Below, piece after piece: positions 9,607-19,897 of a stretch of DNA of 64,000 bases; position 1 is the stretch's first letter, and each line of letters opens with the position of its first letter. Under the pieces are notes generated by a model that worked only from the letters and a program-made list of their open reading frames with translations, made no database searches and was not told the origin of the DNA. Source of the stretch: Chaetoderma sp. LZ-2023a (Eukaryota > Mollusca > Caudofoveata > Chaetodermatida > Chaetodermatidae); NCBI GenBank assembly GCA_034401795.1, contig CM067369.1, positions 139,016,496 to 139,080,495 of the forward strand, in the 5' to 3' direction. The position numbers and the translations under genes are program-made.

Positions 9607-9779
9607 CGAGTTGTTGCCCTGTATGACTATCAAGCGCAACGCTCGGATGAAGTGACGCTGATACGCGGTGACGTAATCTCGGTGCTATACAAAGACAATG
9701 AGAATTGGTGGAATGGGTGAATTGGTTGATGGCCAACAGGGCTTCTTTCCAGCTAATTATGTCGTGAGTCCTGACAATG
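9607..9779 (+). CDS. AHI1: SH3-domain exon, AHI1/jouberin-like, with a one-base frameshift
   Basis: After a pyrimidine-rich acceptor (TTTTCATTAG) the exon encodes most of an SH3 domain: [15 protein letters not shown], the RGD loop, KDNENWWNG and FFPANYV, ending at a GTAAGT donor in phase 1. SH3 domains bind proline-rich ligands. The RSDE, KDNE.WW and FPAN.V pattern is closest, from memory, to the SH3 of AHI1 (jouberin), a transition-zone protein of cilia. The exon is 173 bases where 172 are needed. An extra G in the GGG at 9715-9717 creates a stop in the literal reading. Since the next exons are intact and in matching phase, an assembly error or recent mutation is likely. Confidence 0.72.
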
Positions 9780-9863
9780 GTAAGTAAATCTGGACGGTAC
9801 GTTGTGAATATCTCTACCGTGACAAAATACAATGTTATAGACCCCTTTTTTCTGATTTAAATG

Positions 9864-10225
9864 AAGGAATCCCGTTTTAGCTATGCCCTGCCCAACTTTA
9901 ACTAAGCCTGTCTTGAGATCGATCGATCCATGAAGTCCCTGACTATCAATTTCCAGAAAACTGTACAGGTAAGCTGTTGAATATTTTGAAACTAATTTGA
10001 CTGCATGCTGCTAACCCAATCAGATTAGTTTCAAAATATTCAACAGTATGTCTATTAAATAGTAAAGACATACAATTCATACAACAATGCTTAGTCCGTC
10101 ATCAGTTAAGCATTTGTGACAAACTTAGCTACGGCACTATGGCCTCGTTAATTATGACATATCCTACATGTACCGTAGTTGATTATAATGGCATATGATT
10201 GAGGGATAAACTGGAATTCTCTATT
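9864..10225. repeat. Type 1 palindromic repeat element
   Basis: It runs from GGAATCCCGTTTTAGCTATG to a degraded TGGAATTCTC end. A central hairpin (9974-10046) has arms GTTGAATATTTTGAAACTAA and its complement. Other features shared with its relatives are the CTATGCCCTGCCC block, GATCGATCGATCC, and the CATAATTAACGAGG-type arm. It is a non-coding, MITE-like repeat. Confidence 0.75.
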
Positions 10226-10627
10226 ACTCGGACTTATCCCTTGAACCACTGAAATTCTGCTGTCTGAATAGACGGATTCATTTCTGGCTATGCCATGTCC
10301 ATTTCTATGTAAGCTCTGCCCAAATTTTCCGCGTGTTAGAACGATTTATATACATTGAACCATGAATTCCCACAATCCATAATTCTAAAGTGACTATACA
10401 GGTAAACAGTTGAATATTTTGAAACTAATTTGACTGGGTGCTGTTGCTGCCATAGGCAGAAAGAGCTCTCAGTCAAATTAGGTTTGAAATATTCAACAGA
10501 AAGTTTATTAAATTGTAAATTCATCAAAGACATACAACTTGTGCACTTAACAAGCTGTGTCAGCTTACATGTGACGTAATTGATTATGACATCATGTACT
10601 TGAGTGACAGATCGGATTCCTCCTTTA
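10226..10627. repeat. Type 1 palindromic repeat element, tandem to the previous copy
   Basis: The central hairpin lies at 10407-10499 with the CTGTTGCTGCC loop side. The copy ends at CGGATTCCTC near 10625. The left end is degraded. No coding sequence. Confidence 0.65.
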
Positions 10628-10727
10628 CAAGACTTGTTGGATTTGTGTAAATATTCAGGAAACTGGTTAAAAGACCACTCATTATTAACCCTTTTGCCTC
10701 AATTACAAGACAACTATACAAGTAAAC

Positions 10728-10813
10728 TGCTGAATTTTATTAAAAACTAATTTGACTGAATCATGTTATTGCAGAAAGAGCCCCCAGTCAAATTAATTTC
10801 AAGATATTCAACA
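10728..10813. repeat. Type 1 hairpin core, diverged
   Basis: The arms AAACTAATTTGACTG and CAGTCAAATTAATTTC face each other across a 30-base loop. Only the core is clear. Confidence 0.6.
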
Positions 10814-10974
10814 GAATATTAATGACATACGAAAGAATTAGTTGTTTTTGGTCTGTAATGTCTCAGGGTTAAACACAGCTACTACGAGTTTGAAGCAACT
10901 TTGGACAATGTCATTTGATTAAATTGCTATTCTTTTAATAGTATCTTTTAAATATAACAATATTTCAGGATGAA

Positions 10975-11040
10975 GGTGTGGGGGATTGGTGAGGGTGGAC
11001 ATGTCCAGGTGGAGGTGGGGGGGTTGGGTGTTGTTTGGTT
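10975..11040 (+). other. G-rich tract, possible G-quadruplex
   Basis: Several runs of three to seven G (GTGTGGGGGATTGGTG, GGAGGTGGGGGGGTTGGG) lie within 65 bases on the + strand. A similar tract occurs at 12717-12775 (GGGGAGGGGTGGGG and GGGGTGGGGTGG). Both are intronic and non-coding. Confidence 0.45.
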
Positions 11041-12432
11041 GGAGATATGTCAAGTACGTAGATTGGAAATTCTGACATAAAACCATTAAATGGTCAAGAA
11101 AATGACATTTTTGGTTAGTGAATGTCTATTTGGAGGCCAGTAACAGAAGACAAATTTTTTAAACCTATGCTGGAATGACTGACTAAAACATAGTATACTC
11201 TCTGCCTGAAAATGGACATTCCTTAAGCGCGCTGCAGATATACTTTATTACTCTCTTGACCATTAACCCGTTAACTCATTCAATCCCAATGATGACTACA
11301 GGCGTCATAAATAAAAATGTTGTTCGATCCCTATGACGACTATAGTCATCATAGATTTTAGCTAAGAGGGTGTGTCCGCTCAGAAGGCGTGTCGGCAAAA
11401 CGAATGCTCATTGGTGAAAACTAATTTCACCAGCCAATAGAAAATTATCTGACCTTTTAACCTGGTACCTCATTCATATTCATGTCCAGTACAAAGATTT
11501 AGGGGAAATTTGCTTTTACTTCCGACATATATTACCGCAAAAATAAACATCATTCCTTAGTCCGCTTAGCAACTTTGGGCAATTGGTGCCGCTAAATTTG
11601 ATCAATTTAAATAGATTTGAGGTAGGATTTATCTGAACGTACTTATAATTTAATGTGTCCTAGCGGGATTAGTCAGAATTCTTGCTTTTTATTATGAAAA
11701 TTGTGATATATTGACGGCCGACCCTGTTCAGATATGCGAGATCGCCATCTTTGATTTGAATTGAAATTTTAGCGGTCACTATATTATCCAACTCAATCCT
11801 CTAAACATCAGTCGGATTTGTTAAAATCATCATTGACATCCGCATTATAAGAGATTTTACTAACGGATATTGAAGATTTTGTAGTTTCGTGATCGAAGTA
11901 GCGAGAAATTAATTCGAGAAGACACCGATATTTTAATGAAAATTGAAGCGATGATGTTGTTTACCAAATTTGCACAAAGATTTAGACCCGCGAATAGAAA
12001 TATCCGATAAACGACTAGGCGGAGTCATAGCCAAGTCCGCTAAACGGTTCCTACATTCCTTAACAGAAATCCGGGAGTTGTATCACTGATTGGATAAAAC
12101 CGCAAATTACGTCAGCTCATGCATATTATTGAGCGATAGAAATGTCATTTTTAGAGGAATATAGTGTGTCCCGTGCTTTATAAACAAAATCTCGCGATTA
12201 TACTGAAAACACTGGCTGAAATTAATTAACTTCATAGACAGCAACCGATTTCTATCAAATTTTCTCAAATATTCAGCGAGGAATTGAATTTTGACAAATT
12301 ACAAAACTACTATGTCAACTGATAGGGTCATCCTGGTTGACTCTTCATAGCCTGTCAGAGACTGACTATTAAGTACAGTACAGGTTCGAAATAATTTAAC
12401 ATATTTCTAAAACAAAATAAAATGTAGGCCTA
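11041..12432. other. Non-coding stretch, nothing recognised
   Basis: AT-rich intronic DNA between the SH3 exon and the next exon. I see no exon, RNA gene or intact element. A short local repeat near 11290-11350 (ATGATGACTACAGGCGTCAT and a diverged inverted relative) is the only structure. Confidence 0.5.
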
Positions 12433-12510
12433 TTGTTGAGTTATCTTGAACATAATTGGATTGGAAGACATTGCTGCCTTAATCCAATTATGTTCCAAAT
12501 ATTCAACAAA
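12433..12510. repeat. Type 1-like hairpin with a different arm
   Basis: Arms GTTGAGTTATCTTGAACATA...TTGGATT and AATCCAATTATGTTCCAAAT face each other around GCTGCC. The GTTGAATAT outer motif is kept, while the inner arm differs from the usual AAACTAATTTGACTG. Both strands changed together, which keeps the pairing. Confidence 0.6.
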
Positions 12511-12930
12511 ACATTTCTTACTAACTTGTTTTTGTTTTGGAAACAGTTTAACTTATTTATGAGCTGTACCACATGACTAGACATGTCAAATGAGACAGGT
12601 ATAGGAATTTTAATGAGATATTGAGAATTATGATGGCAAAATGAGACAGTGTAATTATAACTACAAACACCTTGGAATTTTGTCATATCGTATTTAGGAT
12701 TGAGTTGTATTAAGGGGATTGAGGTTGGGATATTCTGAAAGGGGAGGGGTGGGGTGTTGTTGGGGTGGGGTGGTGTTAGTCAGTGTCTGAGAGTGCTACC
12801 CACAAAATCTGAAAATGAGATGTTCTGAGAGGTTATTCCCTGCATTCTGGCTTACATGATAAACAACAGATTTATCTTGCCGCCAAACTTTGCCTATAAT
12901 TCAACAGTACCTTTTAATATTTTCAAGGTG

Positions 12931-12956
12931 CCCCCCCCCCCCCCCACCCCACACCC
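12931..12956. repeat. Poly-C tract
   Basis: Fifteen C followed by ACCCC and ACACCC. A simple-sequence tract. Confidence 0.9.
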
Positions 12957-13159
12957 ATCTATTCCTATTCGGATAAGGCATTGTCTATGTGTACACATGG
13001 TAGGGATCTGCTGTGGTCTGTGATGGCCAACAAAACTTCAAAGTTCTATTTTCTAATGTACATTTTGTAAGTCTTATTCCCAGACATCTTGATGCCCGGC
13101 CTTGTTCCACCTCAAATAAGTTATTGAGAATTGGAATATGTTGTCAGTTGTACGAATTG

Positions 13160-13345
13160 TGTATTTACCAGCAACAGCCCCCAGTCCAATTAGTTTCAAA
13201 ATATTCAACGGGTTAGCTGTATAGTTACATGTACCATGAAATTTGGTTTCTGGGAATTCAGGGTTCAAAGTATATAATTCGATCCCAAGTCCCAACATAT
13301 GCAAAACGTGGGTGGAGCGTAGCAATAGATTGGTGGGGAATTGCT
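13160..13345. repeat. Type 1 repeat, right half only
   Basis: It keeps the right hairpin arm (CAATTAGTTTCAAAATATTC) and the following block with AATTCGATCCCAAG and GTGGGTGGAGC. The left arm is absent. Confidence 0.6.
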
Positions 13346-13350
13346 AAATC

Positions 13351-13398
13351 TGTGTGTGCGTGCGTGCGTGCGTGCGTGCATGTGCACGCGCATGTGTG
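13351..13398. repeat. TGCG/TG microsatellite
   Basis: A TGCG tetranucleotide repeat followed by mixed TGCACGCGCATGTG. The DIRS copy C1 left end starts just after it. Confidence 0.9.
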
Positions 13399-13403
13399 AT
13401 TAG

Positions 13404-13585
13404 TTCTACTTCGAATAATACTTACCAGATGTACTATTATGATAATGTCTATTATCTAGTCTAGCTCAAAATAAACAATTAAAACTCTGCACTCTCCTGG
13501 TCCTGCCCATACTGTGTCCGGGAATTACCATAGCCCCAGGTACCAAGTCAATTCCCAATCACCGTCAGATTCGTCTATTTTGCTG
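13404..13585. repeat. DIRS family 2 left terminal inverted repeat (C1)
   Basis: It starts TTCTACTTCGAATAATACTT and continues through GTCTATTATCTAGTC and CCATAGCCCCAGGTACC. It matches the left end of C3 and is the reverse complement of 61045-61232. Confidence 0.85.
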
Positions 13586-13877
13586 ACTTATTCAGTCGCA
13601 TGTTCTAGGTTCTAAAATTTTTGCAAATTTTAACCGAATTAGCGTTTTTTCAAGATATCCATTGCTGGCATCATGGAGGACAAAGGAAAATCATCTCGGG
13701 GGCAGGTTGTATCAATCTAGAATTTATACATTCGTGCCGTAATGAATGATTGAATTTTCCTTAAATTGGCACATTGTTTTAAAATGGTAGCCATTGTTGG
13801 AGTCGGCCCGGTACCCTTTACTGTTTAAGCCTTATGCGGGTACTCGTGTAATTTCTCTTACGACTCGGTTCCTTTCA

Positions 13878-13914
13878 AGATGGATGCGCTCTAAGCCAAG
13901 ATGGCGGCACCCAT
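13878..13914 (+). promoter_or_regulatory. YY1-like motif in DIRS family 2 leader
   Basis: CCAAGATGGCGGCACC matches the YY1 consensus AANATGGCGGC. The same site occurs in C2 (33069-33086) and, mutated, in C3 (about 50303-50320). Such sites direct transcription start in some retrotransposons. Its role here is inferred. Confidence 0.4.
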
Positions 13915-14234
13915 GAATTAGGTTTGCCTTTGGCTTGGCATATCTATGCACTCTGTTGGTGCCGATCTTTAGTCTTCACTTCATTGATGAAGGTGTTTGT
14001 AGCGATCGGTATGTCTTTCTTGGTTATTTTAACGATTAGTTAATTTTCCATGCCGTGTTTATTAATTTTCACTCTAAAAAATTTCAAATATTTCCTGCCT
14101 TAAAACTTGATTATCATTAATTTAAGAGAAAGTTAATGTTTTAAGTAATTCTATGATTACAATTAAGTCGTTGTGTGTATTTGCTCGTCACTCATGTCAT
14201 GTGCAGCATTTTAATTCTTGCTTTGTGTTCGCAG

Positions 14235-15870
14235 AGGCCTAAAGGTCTGGACACCTTATGTACCAAATGCAACCGGTTCATGAAGTGGAGATTTGTTGGT
14301 CACCACTGCATAGCTTGCGCAAAGTGCAAGGTGGGAAGCCCGTGCGATGTTTGCGTGAAGTGGTCGTCAGAGTTGGTGGCGGAGTTCGACCGTGATCGGC
14401 GTGCGCGTCTGGACCGAATCGCGAGGGACAAGGCGGCCAAGGCAGATCAGGCGGCCAACAGAGGTTTGGAGGATCACCTGAATGAGAGGATGGAGTCGGC
14501 TTTGGGTGTCTCGGCAGCCCAGTTTAAAGCCATGTTTGAGTCCCTGCAATCCACGATCCCGTTGATGCAGACTGGTGCAGGACTACCTTTCGGTGGTCCG
14601 ATCAGTACTGCGGAGGGTGTTGCACCTACACCTACTCTTACGTTGGCTCAAGAGCCGACGGCAGAGGAGGAGGAGCATTTGCTCATGGAGGATTCCGGCA
14701 TGAGTACGTCCCAAGGTTCTCCTTCGGGTTACGTATGGGTTTGCCAGCTGGGTGGTGATGTCGACGTTCCATCGGGCATTTTCCATCCAGATTTTGTTCA
14801 GCCCGTGCTGCCGTTGGAGTCGTGTTTGACGGCTTCGGACGGTATCCCGGCGCCGGTGGCTACGGGCTCTGTCGGGTTTCAATTGGCCACCATTGGTAAT
14901 GCGGCTGTGATCACGGCTCCCGTGCTGGAGCCGATGGATCTCAGTGAGTTCGTATCCGGCAAGTCGCTGGATACTGGAGCCGCAAGTGCACGGTCGGCGG
15001 GCATGCTTTACACTAGTAAACAGGTTCGCAGTCCTCAGCATGGATCGTTGGTGTCTGCCTCGTCCAAGTGTGAGAAAGAAGATGAAAACGGTAGTCCCTT
15101 GTTGGATGAGTCGTCATTTTCCACCGAGGCTGAATGGGTGCACGTCCTTGAATGGATGTCCGGCTGTCTAGGGTTGGCATCAGATCAGGGATCTCAGCGC
15201 AATCCGGTGATGGAGCGGATGTCAGAGCGAGCGGCTAGCGCTCTGTCCAGTGGCTCTTCGGCCATGCCTGCTCTGCCTTTGGATACGTTGACCTCTGACA
15301 TATTGGAGGTAGCGGCGTACCGTATGGTCCAGCCGGACTTTACATTACCGAAGGCCCCGCAAGGGAGCTTGCCTATCACCAGTATGCTCGGGTCCCACGG
15401 CTTTCCATCGGGGAGAGGGAGGCGCTGAATAGGCCGTTGGCTGGCAAGGCTAAGGGACGTTCTCATCCATTAGTTTCAGACTAACAAAGATCCGTTCAAT
15501 GTGCTGACCCTCATTGAGGATGTGGCGAGGGCTGCCATGGCGGCCCTCTCGCACGGTTGTACCATCCTGCAGGGTATGCTGACCAGCGCAGCGGAAGGTG
15601 GGGTAGCGCCAGAGGCTGCTCCCGGAATTATCCGGGACACCACACGCCTATCTCATGATTGCCTGGCCAGGGTGATCACGAGATCATTGGCTGAGCGACG
15701 GAGAATGGTTCTCGATTTTGTAGAACCAGGACCTGAGATGAGGGCTGCATTATCTTCCTCGCCATTCATTGGTCCAGGCTTGTTCGGCGGCTCGGCACGG
15801 CAAGCCTTATCCAAAGTCAGAGGAGAGGCAGCGCCAAAGATCGCCCTTCCGTCCTTCTGGCCGTGATGCC
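14235..15870 (+). pseudogene. DIRS family 2 Gag-like protein, frameshifted (C1)
   Basis: The frame follows a splice-acceptor-like TTCGCAG. It opens with a Cys/His module, CTKCNRF...HHCIACAKCKVGSPCDVC, which should bind zinc, then a charged coiled-coil-like helix (RDRRARLDRIARDKAAKADQ). An acidic middle region and the GPGLFGG motif shared with family 1 Gag follow. The first open frame can also be read from an ATG at 14175, but that stretch lies before the acceptor. A frameshift near 15381 ends it at 15428 and the homologous sequence resumes in frame from about 15501. It is presumed to form particles with element RNA. It is non-functional in this copy. Confidence 0.75.
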
Positions 15871-15879
15871 CATCGGCCA

Positions 15880-16316
15880 TCCGGCTCTCAAGGTCCTGGT
15901 CGTTGCTCTTCAAACAAGTCCTCTAGTAAGAGGCCATATGAGGAGGACAGGAAGGGTGGCGGTTTGGGCCGTGGCGGCTACCGTAAGGATAGCCATGGCG
16001 GCGGTTCTGGACCGTCATTTGCCAAGAACAACGGGGTGGCCGTGGGGGACGGTCCTGACGGGTTTCCGGCGGGATCCGCTCCGGTAACAACAGGAACGAG
16101 GGGAGTCAAAGATCTTCACCTAGGCGAATTAGCGTCGTCTCGTACAAATTCAATCGCGAGTTGTGTGCAGATTCCTTCCGTCGGAGGCAGACTGCAACTG
16201 TTCTCAGACAAATGGGAACAGGCCGTGCAAGATTATTTGGTCTGTCAATGGTTGAGAAACGGCTACGCTCCGGACTGGCTCATCCGTCAATCGTTAGTTC
16301 CGTTAACTTCAACAGC
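15880..16316 (+). pseudogene. DIRS family 2 Gag tail and N-terminal RT fragment (C1)
   Basis: A Gly/Arg-rich tail (GGGLGRGGYRKDSHGGG) runs here into the region before RT (SCVQIPSVGGRLQLFSDKWE, LRNGYAPDWLI). In C3 these two parts lie in different frames, so their fusion here reflects an indel. The similarity ends abruptly at about 16316, before any RT catalytic motif. The fragment cannot encode a working enzyme. Confidence 0.7.
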
Positions 16317-17639
16317 AGTGACTAACAAGATTTGCAATATACAACTCATAATTTTGGTGTCATTTAGAAATATAGTCGATTAGTTTGTGAGAGGGAAGAC
16401 TTCTGGTAGTCCTTCAAACAAGATGTCACTGTGTAGCCATTTCCATGCTCCGGTGTATAGGTCGAGCGAGACAACCATGTTTGCCATTAGACAACCTTTT
16501 TGCTTGCATAGTTATCATTGGCAATGTTTTAAAGTGAGGTAAGTCTGCCGCTCAAAGAATGCAGATGATCCTGTATGTTGTCAGCACAAATAAATAAAAG
16601 AATTATAAATGAACAAAAAGAATTTTAAAAAGAAAAATATAATTAAATAAATCCAAACGGAAAGAAGTGCAACACACTATAGACCTTGGGAGGCTTGTCA
16701 CAATTCTATATAAATCCAATGCATTAAAAATCCCCATTATATAGACACGAACTGATATTTTTAGACTGTATGCAATGACCAAAAATGTGTATAAATACCG
16801 GAAACATACGTAATACCATGATTTTTGGCACAAATAAAGGTAAGATTTGGGCCATTTGCCAGTATTTTTTACTCGGTTTTGCTTAGTTATGCCCGGTTAT
16901 TATTATGCGACATAATTTGGCTTTAAAATCGCAAAAAGTGCAGTATAAATATGCCGACATTTTTCATTATTAACAAGAAATGCCATCCGAAGAACCTAGT
17001 CTTGTACTTTATTATCCGAGTACCCGCTTATTGGCTGTTATCAGGACTCGCTACCCGCTTAAAGATCGCTGGTTTATCGGCGAGTTTTTGATTTGAAGTT
17101 TGTTGTGTATGGCTACTCTTTCCTATATAACAGCGGATCGCGTTGTTTGATTAAAAATATGAGCATACTGTCTTAAAGTTGATAAAAATCCTACAGATTT
17201 CATATACTGTCATTCCAGAGGAAATATTTATAATTTTCTGAGAAAAATCTGATCAAATGTTACCAAATTATCTTTTGCCATTTTATTAATTAATTAATTA
17301 GAATTAATTATTAATTAGAAAATTCTTGCACAATATTTATAAATTTTATATCATTTAATTCCCCTATTAATTCTCTAAAATTCATCTTATTTTTCTTTTT
17401 TTCATAGGCGCAATACTTTTAAAGTTATGGGTGAATGAGTAACGCTTCCCTATTTTCCTGTTATTTATAAAATAAGCTCTGGGAAAAATTCAGCTTTTTA
17501 GAGCAAACTCTCTGGGATCAAATGAGTTAGCCCTCAAACTGGTCAAAAACGGCTTCTGCACTGATCGTGAGGAATATCCATTTGCAGACCAAGAAAAGAC
17601 TATTTTTAGCTTGACTTTATGAAGCAAAACAAGATATTT
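16317..17639. other. AT-rich intron DNA
   Basis: No gene seen. A TTAATTAATTAATTAGAATT run lies near 17286. A remnant of the left half of a type 2 hairpin (CATTTGCAGACCAAGAAAAG) lies at about 17525-17615. Confidence 0.5.
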
Positions 17640-18790
17640 CGATACCCTACACATCGTCCGGCGGCGGTGGTGGCATCGTCCAACTTGCGTTTAGCTCAAC
17701 TTTTCTCTTTATATCCCAAGCTTGGGCACATGCTTTCTTATAATGACACAGTATTTCACAATGACGTTGGAATCAAATGTTTAACTCAACTTATCCGTTT
17801 ATATCTCATGTTTGGTTAATCATACTGGACCCAAACTTGGACACATGCTTCCTTATAAGGGCACGGCATCCCACAATGACATTGAGATCAAAGGTTCAAG
17901 GTCACTGTGACCTTGGTAAAAACATTAGGTTTCATTCAACATTAATATTTTCCGTTTAGCTCAACTTAGCAGTTTATATCTAATCTGGTTAATCATACTG
18001 GACCCAAGCTTGAACATATGCTTCCTTATAATGATCCACCCCGAAAGGTCAAGTGAGCTTATGCCCTGCCAGCCATCCATCGTCCACCCCTCCATCATCC
18101 ACCCATCAAATCGCTTCTTCTCTTTAATGCTTTGACCGATTTCAACCAAATTTGCCTGGAAGAATCCTATGCTGGTACCCTCCAGAATCTCTATTCAGTA
18201 TTTTGATTGTTAAATTTTTGGGGTGAAAATCTGGGATTTTATGAAAAATTTACTAGAAGTTGTCAAATTGCTACTCCTTCTTAGTCGCTTGACATAATTC
18301 AACCATATTTGACTGGACGGATTTTATCTTAGAATTTTATGAAAATTTTAACAGAAATTGTCAAAACGCTACTTCTTAGTTGCTTTACATATTTCAACCA
18401 AATTTGGATAGAGGGACCGTTTCGTGGTGAGCTGCAGAGAGTATATTCAGATTTTGATTGATAGTTTTTGAGTTAAAATCTTAGATTTTATGAAAAATTT
18501 ACCGGAAATGGTCAAAACGCTACTCTTCATTAACCGCTGGGTGGATTTCAGGTGAGCATCTTGAATTTTCCAGAAATCCTTTGAAATGCAATGCTTCCTT
18601 AATCAATGGCCCAATTTCAATGAAACTTAGGTGGAATGCTCCGCTCGTGATCAATTTCAATAGTTCTAGTGAGAATTTTAATTGGTCAATTTTCGGCAGG
18701 GATCTTAGATTTTCTGGAAATTATCCATCATGTCTATTTAAATGCAAATTGATCAAATGCTAATGGTCTAGGTGAGCGTCACAGGCCCTT
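17640..18790. repeat. Dispersed repeat with internal diverged units
   Basis: Units carrying TTTCAACCAAATTTG, TTAGATTTTATGAAAAATTT and GTCAAAACGCTACTCTTC recur three or four times at 130-160-base spacing between 18110 and 18750. At 17898-17914 lies the palindrome AAGGTCACTGTGACCTT. There is no coding sequence with conserved features. Confidence 0.6.
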
Positions 18791-18919
18791 GGGCCTCTTG
18801 TTGATGAGTGTATTGATAAGCCTTCTATATTTATTATATGTTTGATGTCAAGCTTCATAGATCATTGTGAAGTCGAGCTTCATGGTTGCATCGCAACCAC
18901 ATTTCTGGTTGAAATTTTA

Positions 18920-19090
18920 CCACAGGAATGACTGGCTTTGTTATGGAGCCATTCATTCCAGTGGTAAATGTTAAAAATTAATCTCTTGGTCCACAAATGG
19001 ATATTTTCAATGAGAAAATTGAAATCTTTGAAAATTTGTCACTGAAATATCTGGCTCACAAACCAGTTATTCCATTTGTAAATTTAAAAA
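18920..19090. repeat. Two diverged type 2 hairpin remnants
   Basis: Segments CACAGGAATGACTGGCT...AGCCATTCATTCCAGTGG and CACTGAAATATCTGGCTC...CCAGTTATTCC are decayed copies of the type 2 palindrome, back to back. Confidence 0.6.
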
Positions 19091-19220
19091 AAAAAAATTC
19101 AATAACATTTACCATATTTGGTTAGTTGGGTTAAAAGTTTAATTCACATTTCCATGTATTTTTGTTGAAATGTGATGTCCATAAAGCAGGTAATGACATG
19201 TTGCTGTAATATTTTAGTTT

Positions 19221-19830
19221 TTGTCTCGCCTGCAAAGCAGAAAAAGCGAGACATAGGTATCATTTTTCCGACGGCGACAGCGTCAACATTAAGTTTTTGC
19301 GTTTAGCAAAACTTCTCAGCTTATATTTCAGGATTTCAGGAAGCCTATTGCAACTAAACTTGGATACATGGTTATATGTAATATTAGGAAACAGCATGGT
19401 GATGCTGAGGTCACAATGTCAAAGGTCAAGGTCACTGTGACGTTGATACAGAACTTTGTTATTTCAACATTAAGTTTTTGCATTTAGCAAAGCTCAGCTT
19501 ATATTTCAGGATTGGTTAAGCCTATTGCAACTGAACTTGGATACATCGTTACCTATAATGTTAAGAAGCAGCATGATGATGTTGGCATCACAAGGTCAAA
19601 GGACAAGGTCACTGTGACCTTGATACAGAACTCTGTTATTTCAACATTAAAACTTTTTAACTTATATTTCAGGATTGGTTACGCCTATTGCAACTAAACT
19701 TGGATACCTGGTTACCTATAATGTTAGAAAGCAGCATAATAACATTGAAGGCAGAAGGTTAAAGGTCAAGGTAACTGTGACAAATAAGAAACAGGCGAGA
19801 CATTTAATTCCGCAGAATTCTTGTTCTTTC
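19221..19830. repeat. Tandem-unit repeat with GTCTCGCCTG ends and nuclear-receptor-like palindromes
   Basis: It is bounded by GTCTCGCCTG on the left and CAGGCGAGAC on the right. Inside are three diverged units of about 180 bases, each with CTTATATTTCAGGATT, CCTATTGCAACT and AACTTGGATAC. Each ends in AAGGTCAAGGTCACTGTGAC. The palindrome AAGGTCACTGTGACCTT is perfect at 19605-19621 and has one mismatch at 19428-19444. The repeat ends about 10 bases before the acceptor of the next host exon. Confidence 0.75.
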
Positions 19831-19832
19831 AG

Positions 19833-19897
19833 ATAAAGCACCTGTACGTAGTCAGAGTATAGACCACAATGAGAACAACTCTACGAAAAAGAAAACG
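19833..19897 (+). CDS. AHI1: Linker exon after the SH3 domain, AHI1-like gene
   Basis: The acceptor TTCTTGTTCTTTCAG precedes 65 bases ending before GTATTT. The first two bases complete the Asp codon begun by the SH3 exon (phase 1), giving DKAPVRSQSIDHNENNSTKK and one Thr, and the exon ends in phase 0. The peptide is polar and basic with no domain, as expected for the tail of jouberin. The phase match with both neighbours is the main evidence. The exon follows a dispersed repeat almost directly, so the branch point must lie inside repeat sequence. Confidence 0.65.

Larger units (their letters stand above)
13404..16316 (+). mobile_element. DIRS family 2 copy C1, 5' fragment
   Basis: A left terminal repeat, leader, gag and the first part of RT are present. 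The element then stops at about 16316 in unrelated DNA, so RNase H, recombinase and right end are missing. The left end is the same as in copy C3 (49813). Gag and RT are frameshifted. The copy lies inside the first intron of the SH3 gene, in the same orientation. Confidence 0.82.

Noticed and set aside
9864..10813. Series of similar hairpins as a CRISPR array.
   Set aside because: The repeats are whole 400-base elements with ends, unevenly spaced, in a eukaryotic genome. There are no short regular repeats with unique spacers and no cas genes.
15194..15466. Minus-strand and alternative frames over the family 2 gag copies (for example 14583-15041, 15194-15466, 34013-34294).
   Set aside because: They follow the composition of the sense gene and are not conserved between C1, C2 and C3.
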